Positions 35,768 through 46,063 are shown, counted from the first letter of the stretch. The stretch is 64,000 bases of DNA from an uncultured Aquimarina sp. (GCF_947492405.1 NZ_CANLMP010000003.1:186001-250000); one strand, 5' to 3'. The notes: generated by a model from the letters alone, not told the origin. Made by a program: numbers and translations.

Positions 35768-38700
35768 ATGAAAAAAAATATTCTTTTAATTGTCGTATTA
35801 TGTATTTGTTTTTCAGGTAGTTCGCAGTTTAATTCAAATGCTCCTTGGATGAAAGAGCTAACTGCACAAAAAAGATCTGCTGGAATAGAAGAACCGGTAA
35901 AATTTCATGAGATTGTAGATGCATTTAATGAGTACTGGAAAGATAAGGATCATACCAAAAAGGGATCAGGATATAAGCCTTTTAAAAGATGGGAGAATTT
36001 CTGGAAAGACTGTTTAAATGATGATGGTACATTAATGACCGCAAAGCAAATATGGGATGCAGGGTTACAGAAAAAAGCTTCTTTTAATAAAATGGCGGAT
36101 CAGAGTAATTGGATCGCTTTAGGACCAGATGATTTTATTGATAGATCTTTTTCTAGTGCCAATATAGGTCGCGTAAATACTATTATTGTAGATCCAGTAG
36201 ATCCCAATAAATATTATGCAGGTACTCCTGCAGGAGGTATATGGAAATCAGAAGATGCTGGTGCAAGCTGGGTTCCATTATCAGACGAGCTTCCGCAAAT
36301 TGGAGTTTCAGCAATTGCGATAGATCCTGTAGATACTAATATAGTCTATATCGGTACAGGTGATGATGATGCCAATGATACAGTTAGTGTAGGATTGTTA
36401 AAATCTACAGATGGAGGGCAGACTTGGAATACTACAGGTTTAAGTTTTACTATTTCAAATGGAAGTAAAATAGGTGAAATATATTTAGATCCATTAGATA
36501 GAAACAAAGTTTTTGTTGGAACAAGTAGTGGTTTTTATAAATCTACCGATGCTGGTGTAAATTTTACTAGAACATTAAGTGCGGATGTAAATGATATGAA
36601 ATTGAAACCAGGAGATTCAAATATTATATATGCAGTTTCTGATAATACGATATATAAATCTACTGATAATGGAGATTCTTTTTCTATCATAACAAACGGT
36701 TTACCAAGTTCGTCAACTAGATTAGCTATTGATGTGACTGCGGCTGACCCTAATTACGTATATATTTTAAGTGCAGGATCAGGAAGTTCTTTTCAAGGGA
36801 TATATAAATCCACAGATAGCGGAAGTTCTTTTACGAGAACATTAACTACTCAAAATGTTTTTGGGGCAGGTCAGGCTTGGTATGACATGGCACTTGCTGT
36901 TTCTGACACCAATCCGGAAGAGTTATACACTGGAGAGTTAGATGTATGGAAATCTACTAATGGAGGAGATAATTTTACTCAAGTAAACAACTGGTCATCT
37001 AGGACCGCTTCATATACTCATGCTGACATTCACTTCCTACGATTTTTTAATGGAGAATTATTTTGCGGAAGTGATGGAGGTATTTTTAAGTCAAATAACG
37101 GAGGTAATACTTTTTCTGATTTGACAGAAAAAATGCAGATAGGACAGTTTTATAAAATTGCTGTTTCTAAGTCTAATGGAAAGTCTAAGAAAATGGCTGG
37201 TGGATTACAAGATAATGGAAGTTTTGGATTAACCAGTTCTGGTGAATGGAATGTTTATGGAGGAGGAGATGGAATGGATGCGGCGATTGATCCTAATAAT
37301 GATAATAATTATTATGGGTTTATGCAGTTTGGACAGAACCTTTGGATCTCAAATAATGGAGGGGTAAGTCAGGCTGCAAGTGTATCCCAACCAACTGGTA
37401 GTTCTGGAAATTGGATAACTCCTCTTGTTATGAATAAAGAAAGTGAGTTATATGCTGGATATAACGCGGTTTATAGGCTTAATGGTTCTAGTTTTGTCAG
37501 AGTTTCTCCTGATTTTTTTGGAGGTAGTATTGATAGGTTAGAAATAGATCCGTCTAATTCAAATAATATGTTTGTGGCTATTAATGGAGTATTGTATAAA
37601 AGTATAGATAGAGGAGCTACATTTGATCTAGTTGAAAACTTCGGAAGATCAATTACATCCATTAATGTTCATAATAGTGATAGTAGTATATTATATGTTA
37701 CTACTTCTGGTACTTCTGGAAAAATATATAAATCTGAAAATGGTGGGCTTGATTTTACTGATATTACTGGAGATTTTCCAAGTGTTCCGAAACTTGTTAT
37801 AAAGCATCAAGGAGCACATTCTGATGATCCATTGTTTGTAGGTACATCTACAGGCGTATATAGAACTGACGATACTACTCCGGGAGTTTGGGAGGTTTTT
37901 GATAATAACTTACCAAATGTTCCTGTTAGAGATATAGAAATTAACGTAAATGATGCTAATATCACTGCGGCAACGTATGGTAGAGGAGTTTGGCAATCAG
38001 AAATACCTGTTCAATTGGCTCAAAATGATGTACGTTTACTTACTATAAATGCGCCAGGTATTGAAATCAACTGTGGTGATGTAACTCCTTCTATCGAAGT
38101 TAGGAATAATGGAGTTAATGCAATTACGTCTCTAGATATAGAATATGTTGTCGATGGTAACTCCAATACAACTACTTGGACTGGAAATATTAATCCTAGT
38201 GAAACACAATCTATTGATTTACCTCAATTAATTGTAGACCTTGGGGAACATACTTTGAACATAATAACTACAACTTCTGGTGATACTAATCCAGGTAATA
38301 ATGAACTATCTGGTACTTTTATTACTAATGCAAGTGCAGTTGGTACAGATATTAATGATTTTGAAGATTCAGGTGATGATGTTTTGGTTGTAGGAGGTGT
38401 TTGGGAACGTGGAATTCCTACAGGAACTGATCTTAATACAGCTACATCAGGACAGAATGTGTATGGAACTAACCTGGATGGAAATTATGCAGATTCTAAT
38501 ACTAGTTTTTTAGTTTCTAATTGTTATGATCTTACAACTATAGGGAGTCCTGTTTTAAAGTTTAATATGGCTTTTGAAATTGAGTTAGATTGGGATTTTG
38601 TAAACATAGAATACTCTACTGATGGCGGTTTAAATTGGAATGTTTTAGGAACAGCAAATGATCCAAATTGGTATAATAGTAATACTTTACCAAATAATTC

Positions 38701-39151
38701 TAATTGCTTTAACTGCCCTGGAGCTCAATGGACTGGAACAGATACTGCAATGAAAGAATATAGTTATGATCTTGTTGCTTTTGCTAGTGAAGAGAGCTTT
38801 ATGTTTAGATTTAATTTTGTTACGGACCAGAATACTAATGAAGAAGGAGTAATAGTTGATGATCTACAGATAGAAGGTAATACGCTAAGTGTAGATGATT
38901 TTGAGAACAGACCAGTATTGAGCGTATTTCCTAATCCATCTAGTGATGTATTTAACATCCAATGGAGAAATGCTACAGAAGTTTCATATCGAGTTACTGA
39001 TCTAGCAGGGAAATTAATTTCTACAAGAAGTGGATTGAATTCTTCGGAGAATACCGCACAAATTGATTTAACTAATTACTCAAAAGGAATGTATTTTCTT
39101 AGTGTATCTCTTGATGGGGTAAATAAAACCATGAAGTTAGTGATAAACTAA
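35768..39151 (+). CDS. Secreted BNR/sortilin-type beta-propeller protein with T9SS tail
   Basis: A 1127-residue exported protein. A signal peptide (about 1-20) and a short helical region precede a long run of BNR/VPS10-like propeller repeats (about 110-750) with recurrent IYKSTDGG-, GGIWKSEDAGASW- and DPVDPNKYYAG-type blocks. Next are a CARDB-like beta domain (about 755-860), a jelly-roll-like domain (about 870-1040) and a type A T9SS sorting tail (about 1050-1127; VFPNPSSDVFNI ... KGMYFLSV). Such proteins reach the outside through T9SS and may bind glycans or act as scaffolds; a glycosidase activity is not evident. It is divergent from triplet 2 and has a matching promoter motif, so it is the best candidate output of that system. 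Confidence 0.9.
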   Translation: MKKNILLIVVLCICFSGSSQFNSNAPWMKELTAQKRSAGIEEPVKFHEIVDAFNEYWKDKDHTKKGSGYKPFKRWENFWKDCLNDDGTLMTAKQIWDAGLQKKASFNKMADQSNWIALGPDDFIDRSFSSANIGRVNTIIVDPVDPNKYYAGTPAGGIWKSEDAGASWVPLSDELPQIGVSAIAIDPVDTNIVYIGTGDDDANDTVSVGLLKSTDGGQTWNTTGLSFTISNGSKIGEIYLDPLDRNKVFVGTSSGFYKSTDAGVNFTRTLSADVNDMKLKPGDSNIIYAVSDNTIYKSTDNGDSFSIITNGLPSSSTRLAIDVTAADPNYVYILSAGSGSSFQGIYKSTDSGSSFTRTLTTQNVFGAGQAWYDMALAVSDTNPEELYTGELDVWKSTNGGDNFTQVNNWSSRTASYTHADIHFLRFFNGELFCGSDGGIFKSNNGGNTFSDLTEKMQIGQFYKIAVSKSNGKSKKMAGGLQDNGSFGLTSSGEWNVYGGGDGMDAAIDPNNDNNYYGFMQFGQNLWISNNGGVSQAASVSQPTGSSGNWITPLVMNKESELYAGYNAVYRLNGSSFVRVSPDFFGGSIDRLEIDPSNSNNMFVAINGVLYKSIDRGATFDLVENFGRSITSINVHNSDSSILYVTTSGTSGKIYKSENGGLDFTDITGDFPSVPKLVIKHQGAHSDDPLFVGTSTGVYRTDDTTPGVWEVFDNNLPNVPVRDIEINVNDANITAATYGRGVWQSEIPVQLAQNDVRLLTINAPGIEINCGDVTPSIEVRNNGVNAITSLDIEYVVDGNSNTTTWTGNINPSETQSIDLPQLIVDLGEHTLNIITTTSGDTNPGNNELSGTFITNASAVGTDINDFEDSGDDVLVVGGVWERGIPTGTDLNTATSGQNVYGTNLDGNYADSNTSFLVSNCYDLTTIGSPVLKFNMAFEIELDWDFVNIEYSTDGGLNWNVLGTANDPNWYNSNTLPNNSNCFNCPGAQWTGTDTAMKEYSYDLVAFASEESFMFRFNFVTDQNTNEEGVIVDDLQIEGNTLSVDDFENRPVLSVFPNPSSDVFNIQWRNATEVSYRVTDLAGKLISTRSGLNSSENTAQIDLTNYSKGMYFLSVSLDGVNKTMKLVIN

Positions 39152-39192
39152 ACAGAAATAGATTTTACAAAGTAAATTTATCTTAAATATCT

Positions 39193-39226
39193 AAAACCCT
39201 TGTACAAGTTATACAAGGGTTTTTTA
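39193..39226 (+). terminator. Terminator of the BNR-repeat protein gene
   Basis: The stem AAAACCCTTGTA (39193-39204) pairs with TACAAGGGTTTT, followed by further T. Confidence 0.9.
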
Positions 39227-39426
39227 GTTTAGTATGAAAACGGAAGTTGATTTAAATTTCTTATGATCAAAACAAGATTAGAATTGACAATAAGGTATAT
39301 CGAATAGTTTTGTTGTTCAAAACTATATTCTTGATGATCCACTGAGTTTACCGAAGTATATTTTTAATTTTATTTAAATAAATGTAAATCAATAATTTAT
39401 GACTTAAGGTCAAAACATATAAAGTA

Positions 39427-42102
39427 CTAAAAATAGATTCTAAAAACTGCATTAGGAGTGAAACCCAAAGAAAAACGTTGAATTACCTGTTCCAGGATTA
39501 CTTCTAATTCTTCAGGCGAAGATCCATCGGTACCTGGTATGGCGATTCCACCATCATCCAGAGGTTTTCGTTCTGCTTTATATATTAGGTCTAACGGCTT
39601 AACTCTATTGTAAATGTTTAAGAAGGATAATCCAATTTGTGATTTGAGTTTTTTGTTTCCAGATTTAATGTTAAAGTCATATAATATAGAAGCATCTAGT
39701 CTATGGAAATCAGGTAATCGATCACTATTTACAGATCCAAAATTTACCACACCAGCGTTCTCACCATCCGCATCAATCATAATTTCATAACTATTTACAG
39801 GTGTTACAGGCTTTCCTGTTCTAAATTGCCATCCAAGAGAAAATTGCCATTTTTCCAATTGCAAGGTGTTAGAAATTCTAAATGAATGGGTGATATCATT
39901 ATTCCCAGAAAACTTAAACGGAGTATCTTGCAAATTTGGAAATTGAAATGTAATATCATTAAAGGTGTATCCTGCCCATATCTTGTAGTTATTCCATCTA
40001 TATTTTAATAAAACATCGATCCCTTTTATAGTACTTTCCCCTTCTTCGAGGTTTTCCAGAGGATTACTAAAACCGTTGGTAAACGTTGTCAGTCCTTCCA
40101 ATTCTTTATAATAAGCATCTATATCAATATTTAAATTTTTAAAATGATATAATATTCCTCCAGAAATTTGATTACTGGTTAACAATGGAAATTGATTATC
40201 ATCTGATAAACGCCATAATTCATTTTCTAATCGCAGTTCTGTATGATTAAATTCTACTAACTGAGAAATCGGTTGATTTCTTCTTTCAATGGCTGTTTTA
40301 AATCTAAAACGATCTCCTATGGGATATTCGAAATTAAGACGAGGTTCTATCAAAAATTGATCAAGAGAGCTATAATGTACGAAACGAAGCCCTCCATTGA
40401 TGAGTCCACTGTTTTTAAAACTATAAGTGTATTCCCCAAAAACCGCATTTTTAAGATTGTTATCGTCTTGTACAGATCCTTCTAACTCAGCATCCACCGG
40501 ATTTTCTTTACTAATAAGTATGTCTAGATTCGTATATGACAGCTCATATCCTAGATTTAGACTTTGCCTTTCTTTTATAGTCGAAGTGGAAACAAATTTC
40601 GCTCCTACATCGGTAATATCATTTTTCCGGATATTAATTTCCGCTAGGTCCAATATACCATCGTCCGTCTCATCTTTGATTTCATCATTTTGGTAAAAAG
40701 AATTATACTCTGAAAAATAAAAAATAGCTTTTATATGTTGTTTTTCACTTGCTGTATGCTTCCAGGAAAGACTTAACCCCTTATTTTGGGTAATTAGTGA
40801 ATCCACAACAAATTCTTCACCATCTCCAGTGAAATCAAAATCTAAACGATTTCGAGTGTATAACCCACTCACTGAAATACGATTTTTTGCATTTGGTTTT
40901 ATAATAAGTTTGGTTCCAAAATCAGCAAAAGAAAAATCAGTATTACTTGATTCAGGACTAAAATCATCATCTGTTTCTAGGGTTAGTACATTTCCATTAA
41001 TATCACGAGCTACCCCAAAATTCGTAAAAATCTTATCTTCATAACTATTGTATGTTGGGGTCTCTAATACGTCTGCATACGATCTTCTGGCAAAGGCATA
41101 TACTGCGGTTTTTTCTGATAATGGAACTTTGGCATATCCGTTTAAGGACAATCCATCAACTTCGAATCCTCCTTCTATTTTTTTAGGAATAGCATCACCG
41201 CTGGAAATATCGATAATTCCAGAAATACGATCTCCATAGGAAGCACTTGTACCTGATCTGAAAATAGTTGCTTTTTTGGTTGCAAAAGGATTAAAGAGTG
41301 AGAACATTCCATAAAAATATCCAGTATTATACAATTTGATGTCGTCATAGAGTATCAAATTTTGGTCTGGTGATCCTCCACGAATTTGAATCCCAGTAGC
41401 AGACTCATCTAAAGTAGAAATACCAGGAATTAATTGAATACTTTGCGCAATATCAGGGGATACTAGTCCTGGTAAAATTCCTAATTTATCACTGTCTAAA
41501 GAGATTGAGCCATCTTTGTTTCTGTCGATACCAGATGTAACATAACCTAATACTATGACTTCATCAAGAGTATCACCAAGCGGACTAAGGTATATTTCCT
41601 GACAAGGATCTCCGACCCTCAGAGAAAGTGTTTTATCATCATACCCGATAAAAGTAACCCTCAGATTGTTTACATCTGTATTAACATTTTTAAAACTGAA
41701 ATATCCTTTTTCATCAGTTTCCGTACTTTGCTCATTGTTGATGCTTATCAAAGAAAATGGTATAGGTTCTTTGCTCTCGTTATCGAAGACATATCCGCAA
41801 ATAATTCTTGGAACAGAAATAATCACCTGTTGTGAGGAAACTTTTTCAAAAACTAATCCAGTCTGCGATGTTAATTGAGGTAGTAATCCATCGATTGTTG
41901 TTTCTTGTTGCTCTAATGTTATTATTTTAGAAGCTATAATTTCGGGAGCATAAGAAAACAGTATAGAAGTTTTGGATTCGATATCTGTTATTACTTCTTT
42001 TAAAGGAGTTTGAGAATAAGTAACGGTTATTTTTTGTTGGGCATAGCCAAAAATAGAACACAGCAGTAATGCTGCAAATAGTAAGGGGTTTTTTACCTGC
42101 AT
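39427..42102 (-). CDS. TonB-dependent outer membrane receptor with STN domain (triplet 3)
   Basis: An 891-residue receptor: signal peptide (about 1-21), STN domain (about 24-95; YSQTPLKEVITDIESKTSIL), carboxypeptidase-regulatory-like domain (about 98-172), plug (TGIQIRGGSPDQNLILYDD; FATKKATIFRSG) and barrel ending NAVFRIYF. The layout matches receptors 1 and 2, but a 117-bp gap separates it from fecR, unlike the coupled arrangement in the other triplets. A C-terminal acidic loop (GTDGSSPEELEVILEQV) is peculiar to this copy. The ligand is unknown. Confidence 0.9.
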   Translation of the reverse strand: MQVKNPLLFAALLLCSIFGYAQQKITVTYSQTPLKEVITDIESKTSILFSYAPEIIASKIITLEQQETTIDGLLPQLTSQTGLVFEKVSSQQVIISVPRIICGYVFDNESKEPIPFSLISINNEQSTETDEKGYFSFKNVNTDVNNLRVTFIGYDDKTLSLRVGDPCQEIYLSPLGDTLDEVIVLGYVTSGIDRNKDGSISLDSDKLGILPGLVSPDIAQSIQLIPGISTLDESATGIQIRGGSPDQNLILYDDIKLYNTGYFYGMFSLFNPFATKKATIFRSGTSASYGDRISGIIDISSGDAIPKKIEGGFEVDGLSLNGYAKVPLSEKTAVYAFARRSYADVLETPTYNSYEDKIFTNFGVARDINGNVLTLETDDDFSPESSNTDFSFADFGTKLIIKPNAKNRISVSGLYTRNRLDFDFTGDGEEFVVDSLITQNKGLSLSWKHTASEKQHIKAIFYFSEYNSFYQNDEIKDETDDGILDLAEINIRKNDITDVGAKFVSTSTIKERQSLNLGYELSYTNLDILISKENPVDAELEGSVQDDNNLKNAVFGEYTYSFKNSGLINGGLRFVHYSSLDQFLIEPRLNFEYPIGDRFRFKTAIERRNQPISQLVEFNHTELRLENELWRLSDDNQFPLLTSNQISGGILYHFKNLNIDIDAYYKELEGLTTFTNGFSNPLENLEEGESTIKGIDVLLKYRWNNYKIWAGYTFNDITFQFPNLQDTPFKFSGNNDITHSFRISNTLQLEKWQFSLGWQFRTGKPVTPVNSYEIMIDADGENAGVVNFGSVNSDRLPDFHRLDASILYDFNIKSGNKKLKSQIGLSFLNIYNRVKPLDLIYKAERKPLDDGGIAIPGTDGSSPEELEVILEQVIQRFSLGFTPNAVFRIYF

Positions 42103-42219
42103 TTTTCATTGTATTTAGTAAGAATTCAATGATAAAAAAAAGGGGACTTTACCATTAATAATAATCTTTGCGTATGTTATAATGAAGACGCCAAAGATTT
42201 TATAAAATTTAAAGCAAAT

Positions 42220-43125
42220 TTAAGGTAAATATATGATAGTTTTATCCTCTGATAAGGTATAATTAATCCCTAAAGGAGTTAAAGTAGATTTTAACGCTGT
42301 TTCCAGATCATTATGTAAAAAACTCCCCGTAAATAATCTGGTTAAATCCACTTTATTTGATTGAAAAGTAACATTATATTGACGTTCTATTTCGTTAATA
42401 ACTTCCTGTAACGGTTGTTCTTTAAAAACGCTAAGTCCTTTCATCCAATTAGGTTGGTCTTCAGTTGATTTTTGACTAACTATAGTAGCATCGGATATAA
42501 TAACACGATCATTTTTGCGTAAAATTTGATGTACCGTGGCATTTGTTTGATCAAATCGAACTACTCCTTCATAACAGTCTAATTCAAAAGTGTTTGTTCG
42601 AGTTTTAATATTAAATTCCGTTCCTAAAACAGCAACCTTACCATAGGAAGTTTCAACGGCAAAACCATCACTTTTTTGTACTTTAAAATATCCTTCTCCT
42701 TTAAGATGAACGGTTTTGTTATTCATCCAGAAAAATCGCTTGTGTGTTAATTCAGAATCTGCATTCAATTGAATTTTAGAACCATCAGGTAAAACCACTG
42801 CGAGTTGTTCGCCATAAGCCGTTTGGTATGTTTTAGAAGAATTGAATACACCAAATATACCAATCACTATGGCAATGGAAGCAGCAATAGCATACCAGAT
42901 CGTATTAGAAGATTTTCGAGACTTACCAAAAGTAATCTGCTCTTTAGTTTTGATAAGTGCTTGTCTTTTATCAACTGGCGGAGCTTTAAATTTTTGCGAC
43001 TCTTCATTGATACGGTCAAACATCTTGTAGGCGTCTGATTTCTTAAACTCAGATAATTCTTCTTCGCTTAATTCACCAGCTACCCAACGCGCTATTAATG
43101 TTTCATCTGATTCGTACTTTTCCAT
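42220..43125 (-). CDS. FecR-family anti-sigma factor (triplet 3)
   Basis: A 301-residue regulator. The cytoplasmic part (ARWVAGELSEEELSEFKKS) is followed by one membrane helix (about 79-97; YAIAASIAIVIGIFGVF), then the FecR domain with VLPDGSKIQLNADSEL, LKGEGYFKVQKS and VLGTEFNIK, and the C-terminal DUF4974 block (FTGSFLHNDLETALKSTL). It is expected to hold sigma factor 3 until receptor 3 signals. It has its own ECF-type promoter motif in the 71-bp gap after the sigma gene. Confidence 0.9.
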   Translation of the reverse strand: MEKYESDETLIARWVAGELSEEELSEFKKSDAYKMFDRINEESQKFKAPPVDKRQALIKTKEQITFGKSRKSSNTIWYAIAASIAIVIGIFGVFNSSKTYQTAYGEQLAVVLPDGSKIQLNADSELTHKRFFWMNNKTVHLKGEGYFKVQKSDGFAVETSYGKVAVLGTEFNIKTRTNTFELDCYEGVVRFDQTNATVHQILRKNDRVIISDATIVSQKSTEDQPNWMKGLSVFKEQPLQEVINEIERQYNVTFQSNKVDLTRLFTGSFLHNDLETALKSTLTPLGINYTLSEDKTIIYLP

Positions 43126-43165
43126 AATTATTAAAGTTTAGGTAAACCCCTGCTCTTATATCTAA

Positions 43166-43189
43166 TACAGGTTGTTATGGGATTACCCT
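43166..43189 (-). promoter_or_regulatory. Putative cognate ECF promoter of fecR/receptor 3
   Basis: On the minus strand AGGGTA (43189-43184), 12 bases, then CCTGTA (43171-43166) followed by TTA. The fecR ATG lies 40 bases downstream. The same two blocks at the same spacing occur before four plus-strand genes in the following 14 kb. Confidence 0.6.
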
Positions 43190-43196
43190 ACTTTTT

Positions 43197-43718
43197 TTAA
43201 ATTTTTATTTCGCTTCCTAGTAATTCCCTTAGTGTAACAAAGGCTTTACTCATTCTTCTTTCTACCGCTTTTACCGATATATTGGTCATTTCAGCAATTT
43301 CTTTATACGTTTTTTTATCAATTCGACTTAATAAAAATACTTCTCGCTCCTTGGGAGAAAGTTTTGAAATACAGAATTCCAGTTTTTCTCTAAATTCTTC
43401 AGTTTCCATAATAAAGTCAGGGCTTTCATGATTTCTATCATCTCGAGGTGTACTTTCATACCGCAAAACCACTTTCTTATGTGCAAATTCATTTAGAAGT
43501 GCATTATTACACATTTTGAAAATCAAAGATTTCGCAGTATTATAAATAATATCAGCACATTGCTTCCATAATTTCACAAATGCATCCTGTACGATATCTT
43601 CTGCTTGTTGAAGATCACCGCACTTATAATACAGATGATTTCTCACTGATTCGTAGTGAGTATTGAAAAGACTATCAAAATTCTTTTCTTCGCAAACAGA
43701 TTTATTTCCTTCAGCCAT
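43197..43718 (-). CDS. ECF RNA polymerase sigma factor, FecI-like (triplet 3)
   Basis: A 173-residue ECF sigma factor. Region 2 has QQAEDIVQDAFVKLWKQ and AKSLIFKMCNNALLNEFAH. Region 4 has TYKEIAEMTNISVKAVERRMSKAF. It sits at the head of triplet 3, divergent from the TPR-HTH regulator gene, whose upstream region carries the matching promoter motif. I infer that it drives fecR 3, the regulator and the three giant surface-protein genes. Confidence 0.92.
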   Translation of the reverse strand: MAEGNKSVCEEKNFDSLFNTHYESVRNHLYYKCGDLQQAEDIVQDAFVKLWKQCADIIYNTAKSLIFKMCNNALLNEFAHKKVVLRYESTPRDDRNHESPDFIMETEEFREKLEFCISKLSPKEREVFLLSRIDKKTYKEIAEMTNISVKAVERRMSKAFVTLRELLGSEIKI

Positions 43719-43773
43719 GTGATGTTAACCTTATTGGAATTTCAAAGCTATTAAAAAAAATCAGAAAAAAGAT

Positions 43774-43797
43774 AGGGTATTTCCGTATTCGCCTGTA
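43774..43797 (+). promoter_or_regulatory. Putative ECF promoter of the TPR-HTH gene
   Basis: AGGGTA (43774-43779), 12 bases, then CCTGTA (43792-43797) followed by TTA, identical in both blocks to the fecR 3 motif. The TPR-HTH ATG is 156 bases downstream, a longer leader than at the other sites. Confidence 0.55.
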
Positions 43798-43810
43798 TTA
43801 TGTTTTAAAC

Positions 43811-43826
43811 CAAATAGTAAGAAGTT
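43811..43826 (+). repeat. 16-bp direct repeat flanking the TPR-HTH gene (copy 1; copy 2 at 45751-45766)
   Basis: CAAATAGTAAGAAGTT occurs identically here, upstream of the TPR-HTH gene, and at 45751-45766, downstream of it. It could be a regulator site or a duplication footprint; function is unknown. Confidence 0.5.
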
Positions 43827-43953
43827 TGATAAAAGAAATATTAGTGAAATTCATACTATTTAGTCAAAAAGTAAATATGCGCTGTTTGTTTTAGTATCTT
43901 TAAATAGGTTGTAATCAGACAAGACTTTAATACTCTTAATCATACCCCTTATA

Positions 43954-45585
43954 ATGAAAAAATCTGTCATAATTGTTTTTATATGTTCTTTACTTTTTAC
44001 AAGCTTAGTGTTTTCTGCTCAGGAGCAAGATACTACCGCCGTTAGACTTACTACTGAAGTTAAGTTGGCACAATCTGATACCGCAAAAATAAAGGCACTT
44101 ATTGACCTTGGAGACTATCAAATAATCAGAGATTTCAGAAAGGCAGAAAAACATTTTTTACATGCTTTAGAACTCATTAAAAAAGGGCCAGAAACAGAAA
44201 AGCAAGAAACACTAGCAGTTGTTTATGGAGCATTGGGCATTGTAAGCAAACGAAAAGGAGATTACCCCGAAGCAGTAGATTACTATTTAAAATCTCTCAA
44301 TCTATATAAGGAATTAAAAGATGACTCTAATATAGCTGATATATATCATAATATGGCGATGGTATTTAGGGATCAAAAAGATTATAAAAAGTCAATTGAA
44401 TACTTCAAAAAAACAATAGTTCTTAAAGATAGTTTACACGAAGAAAAAGGAGTAGCCATTGTGTATAATATGATGGGAGTTGCGTATCGTCAATCTAAGC
44501 AAATGGATTCAGCTTATAATAGTTATCAGAAAGCAAAAGCGACATTTTTACGATTACAAGATCAAGAAAACATTTATAGAGTAAACTCCAATCTAGCCGC
44601 CTGGTATCATACCCAAAAACAATATCAAAAGGCAATAGCAATCTATAAAGAAAATCTGGAGTATGATGATAAAACCAATCGCCGCTTATCCCTGCAAAGA
44701 GTGTATTATAACATTGCAGGTGGTTATATGCAACTTAAAGAATATAGAAGTGCATTGAATTATATTGATCAAGCATTAACTATTGCAAAAGAACAACAAG
44801 CCAAGACACGTATATCCAAGTCATATTTAAGACGGAGTTTTATTTTACGAAAATTGGAAAATTATAAAGAAGCATTAGAAAATTATAGATTACATAAAAA
44901 GTATTCAGACTCTGTGTTTAATATTGAAAACGCTAAAAAGGTACAAGCATTAGAACTTAAGTATCAATTTAATCAGGAAAAGTTGGCGGACAGCTTACAG
45001 TTTGCAAAAGAAAAAAGCGAGCTAACTTTGATTACCGAAGCTGAAACTGCTCAAAAAAGATTGTATTTCATACTATTTTTGGTAACAGTAATTGCTGGAA
45101 TTGTAATTACCTATCTTATAAGAAGGATATATAGAAGTAGAGTGAGGTTAGCAGCAGAAGCATTAGAAAAAAATAAGCAAGAATTAACAAGTTTCATTAA
45201 ACAGCTAGTGGCGAAAAGTAAAGAACAAGAAGAACTAACAAAAGAACTTGATAAACTAAAAGCTGAGGTTGTACAAAAAAGTTCTTTAAAAAAGTTACAA
45301 GAAGTAGCAGCTGAAAAGATTTTAACTAAAGATGATTGGTATAATTTCAAAGAAAAGTTTGTAAGAGCATACCCTTCTTTTTTTGAAAATATCAAACAAA
45401 AAGGGTACGAGCTTACACAATCAGAAGAAAGATTGGTTGCAATGGAAAAATTAGGACTAGATACTCGACAAATTGCTAATATGTTGGCTATATCAGAAGA
45501 TAGTGTAATGATGAACCGTTACCGTTTACGTAAAAAAATCAATTCTCCAAAAGGAGCCCCAATCCTGGAATATCTTGAAAACTAA
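43954..45585 (+). CDS. TPR-transmembrane-HTH signalling protein
   Basis: A 543-residue membrane regulator. A signal peptide (about 1-22) is followed by a periplasmic array of TPR units (about 60-330; for example AVDYYLKSLNLYKELKD and SIEYFKKTIVLKDSL). One membrane helix follows at about 369-389 (LYFILFLVTVIAGIVITYLI), then a cytoplasmic coiled coil (about 395-455) and a C-terminal DNA-binding helix-turn-helix (LTQSEERLVAMEKLGLDTRQIA ... VMMNRYRLRKKI, about 488-532) of LuxR-like type. Such one-piece transmembrane regulators are common in Bacteroidota, and their signals are mostly unknown. It is divergent from sigma factor 3, carries its promoter motif, and precedes the giant surface-protein genes, so a second regulatory tier is plausible. 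Confidence 0.88.
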   Translation: MKKSVIIVFICSLLFTSLVFSAQEQDTTAVRLTTEVKLAQSDTAKIKALIDLGDYQIIRDFRKAEKHFLHALELIKKGPETEKQETLAVVYGALGIVSKRKGDYPEAVDYYLKSLNLYKELKDDSNIADIYHNMAMVFRDQKDYKKSIEYFKKTIVLKDSLHEEKGVAIVYNMMGVAYRQSKQMDSAYNSYQKAKATFLRLQDQENIYRVNSNLAAWYHTQKQYQKAIAIYKENLEYDDKTNRRLSLQRVYYNIAGGYMQLKEYRSALNYIDQALTIAKEQQAKTRISKSYLRRSFILRKLENYKEALENYRLHKKYSDSVFNIENAKKVQALELKYQFNQEKLADSLQFAKEKSELTLITEAETAQKRLYFILFLVTVIAGIVITYLIRRIYRSRVRLAAEALEKNKQELTSFIKQLVAKSKEQEELTKELDKLKAEVVQKSSLKKLQEVAAEKILTKDDWYNFKEKFVRAYPSFFENIKQKGYELTQSEERLVAMEKLGLDTRQIANMLAISEDSVMMNRYRLRKKINSPKGAPILEYLEN

Positions 45586-45878
45586 TACTAATTATGATCA
45601 TTTTATAATATCAATTTTTGAATAATGATCTGTTATCAAACCTGAATTACTATTAAAAATTTGAAATTTAGAATATAAGTTGATGATTTTAAAAGGAAAT
45701 TGAAACCCTTCACTTAATAAATACATTCTTTTTTTAATAACCGAAAATCACAAATAGTAAGAAGTTGTCAACACTCATAAAAGTATAAACAAGAAGAATT
45801 CGTACTACATTATACTTAATTGGAATTCGTGGCGCAAGATTTTATTTTACAGTGCTTTAAAAGATTATTGAATGATTT

Positions 45879-45900
45879 TGTAGGGGCGTTTGTAGGGGTG
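45879..45900 (+). repeat. Operator-like pair of TGTAGGGGYG, copy A
   Basis: TGTAGGGGCG (45879-45888) and TGTAGGGGTG (45891-45900) start 12 bp apart. The -35 block of the downstream promoter is 164 bp away. The same pair with the same spacing and TT linker recurs at 52090-52111. The function is inferred from recurrence only. Confidence 0.5.
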
Positions 45901-46063
45901 AATTTTTCGTATTAGAGTTAGTCTATAACCTACTTTTGCCATACCTAAATCTAAAATCTCAAAATCCATGAAAGCTTATTTTTACCATCTATCCTTTTCT
46001 GCACATTCAGTTAAAACCAATACTCAGTAAACTACCCATTTTAAAAGAATTAAAAATAAAAAT

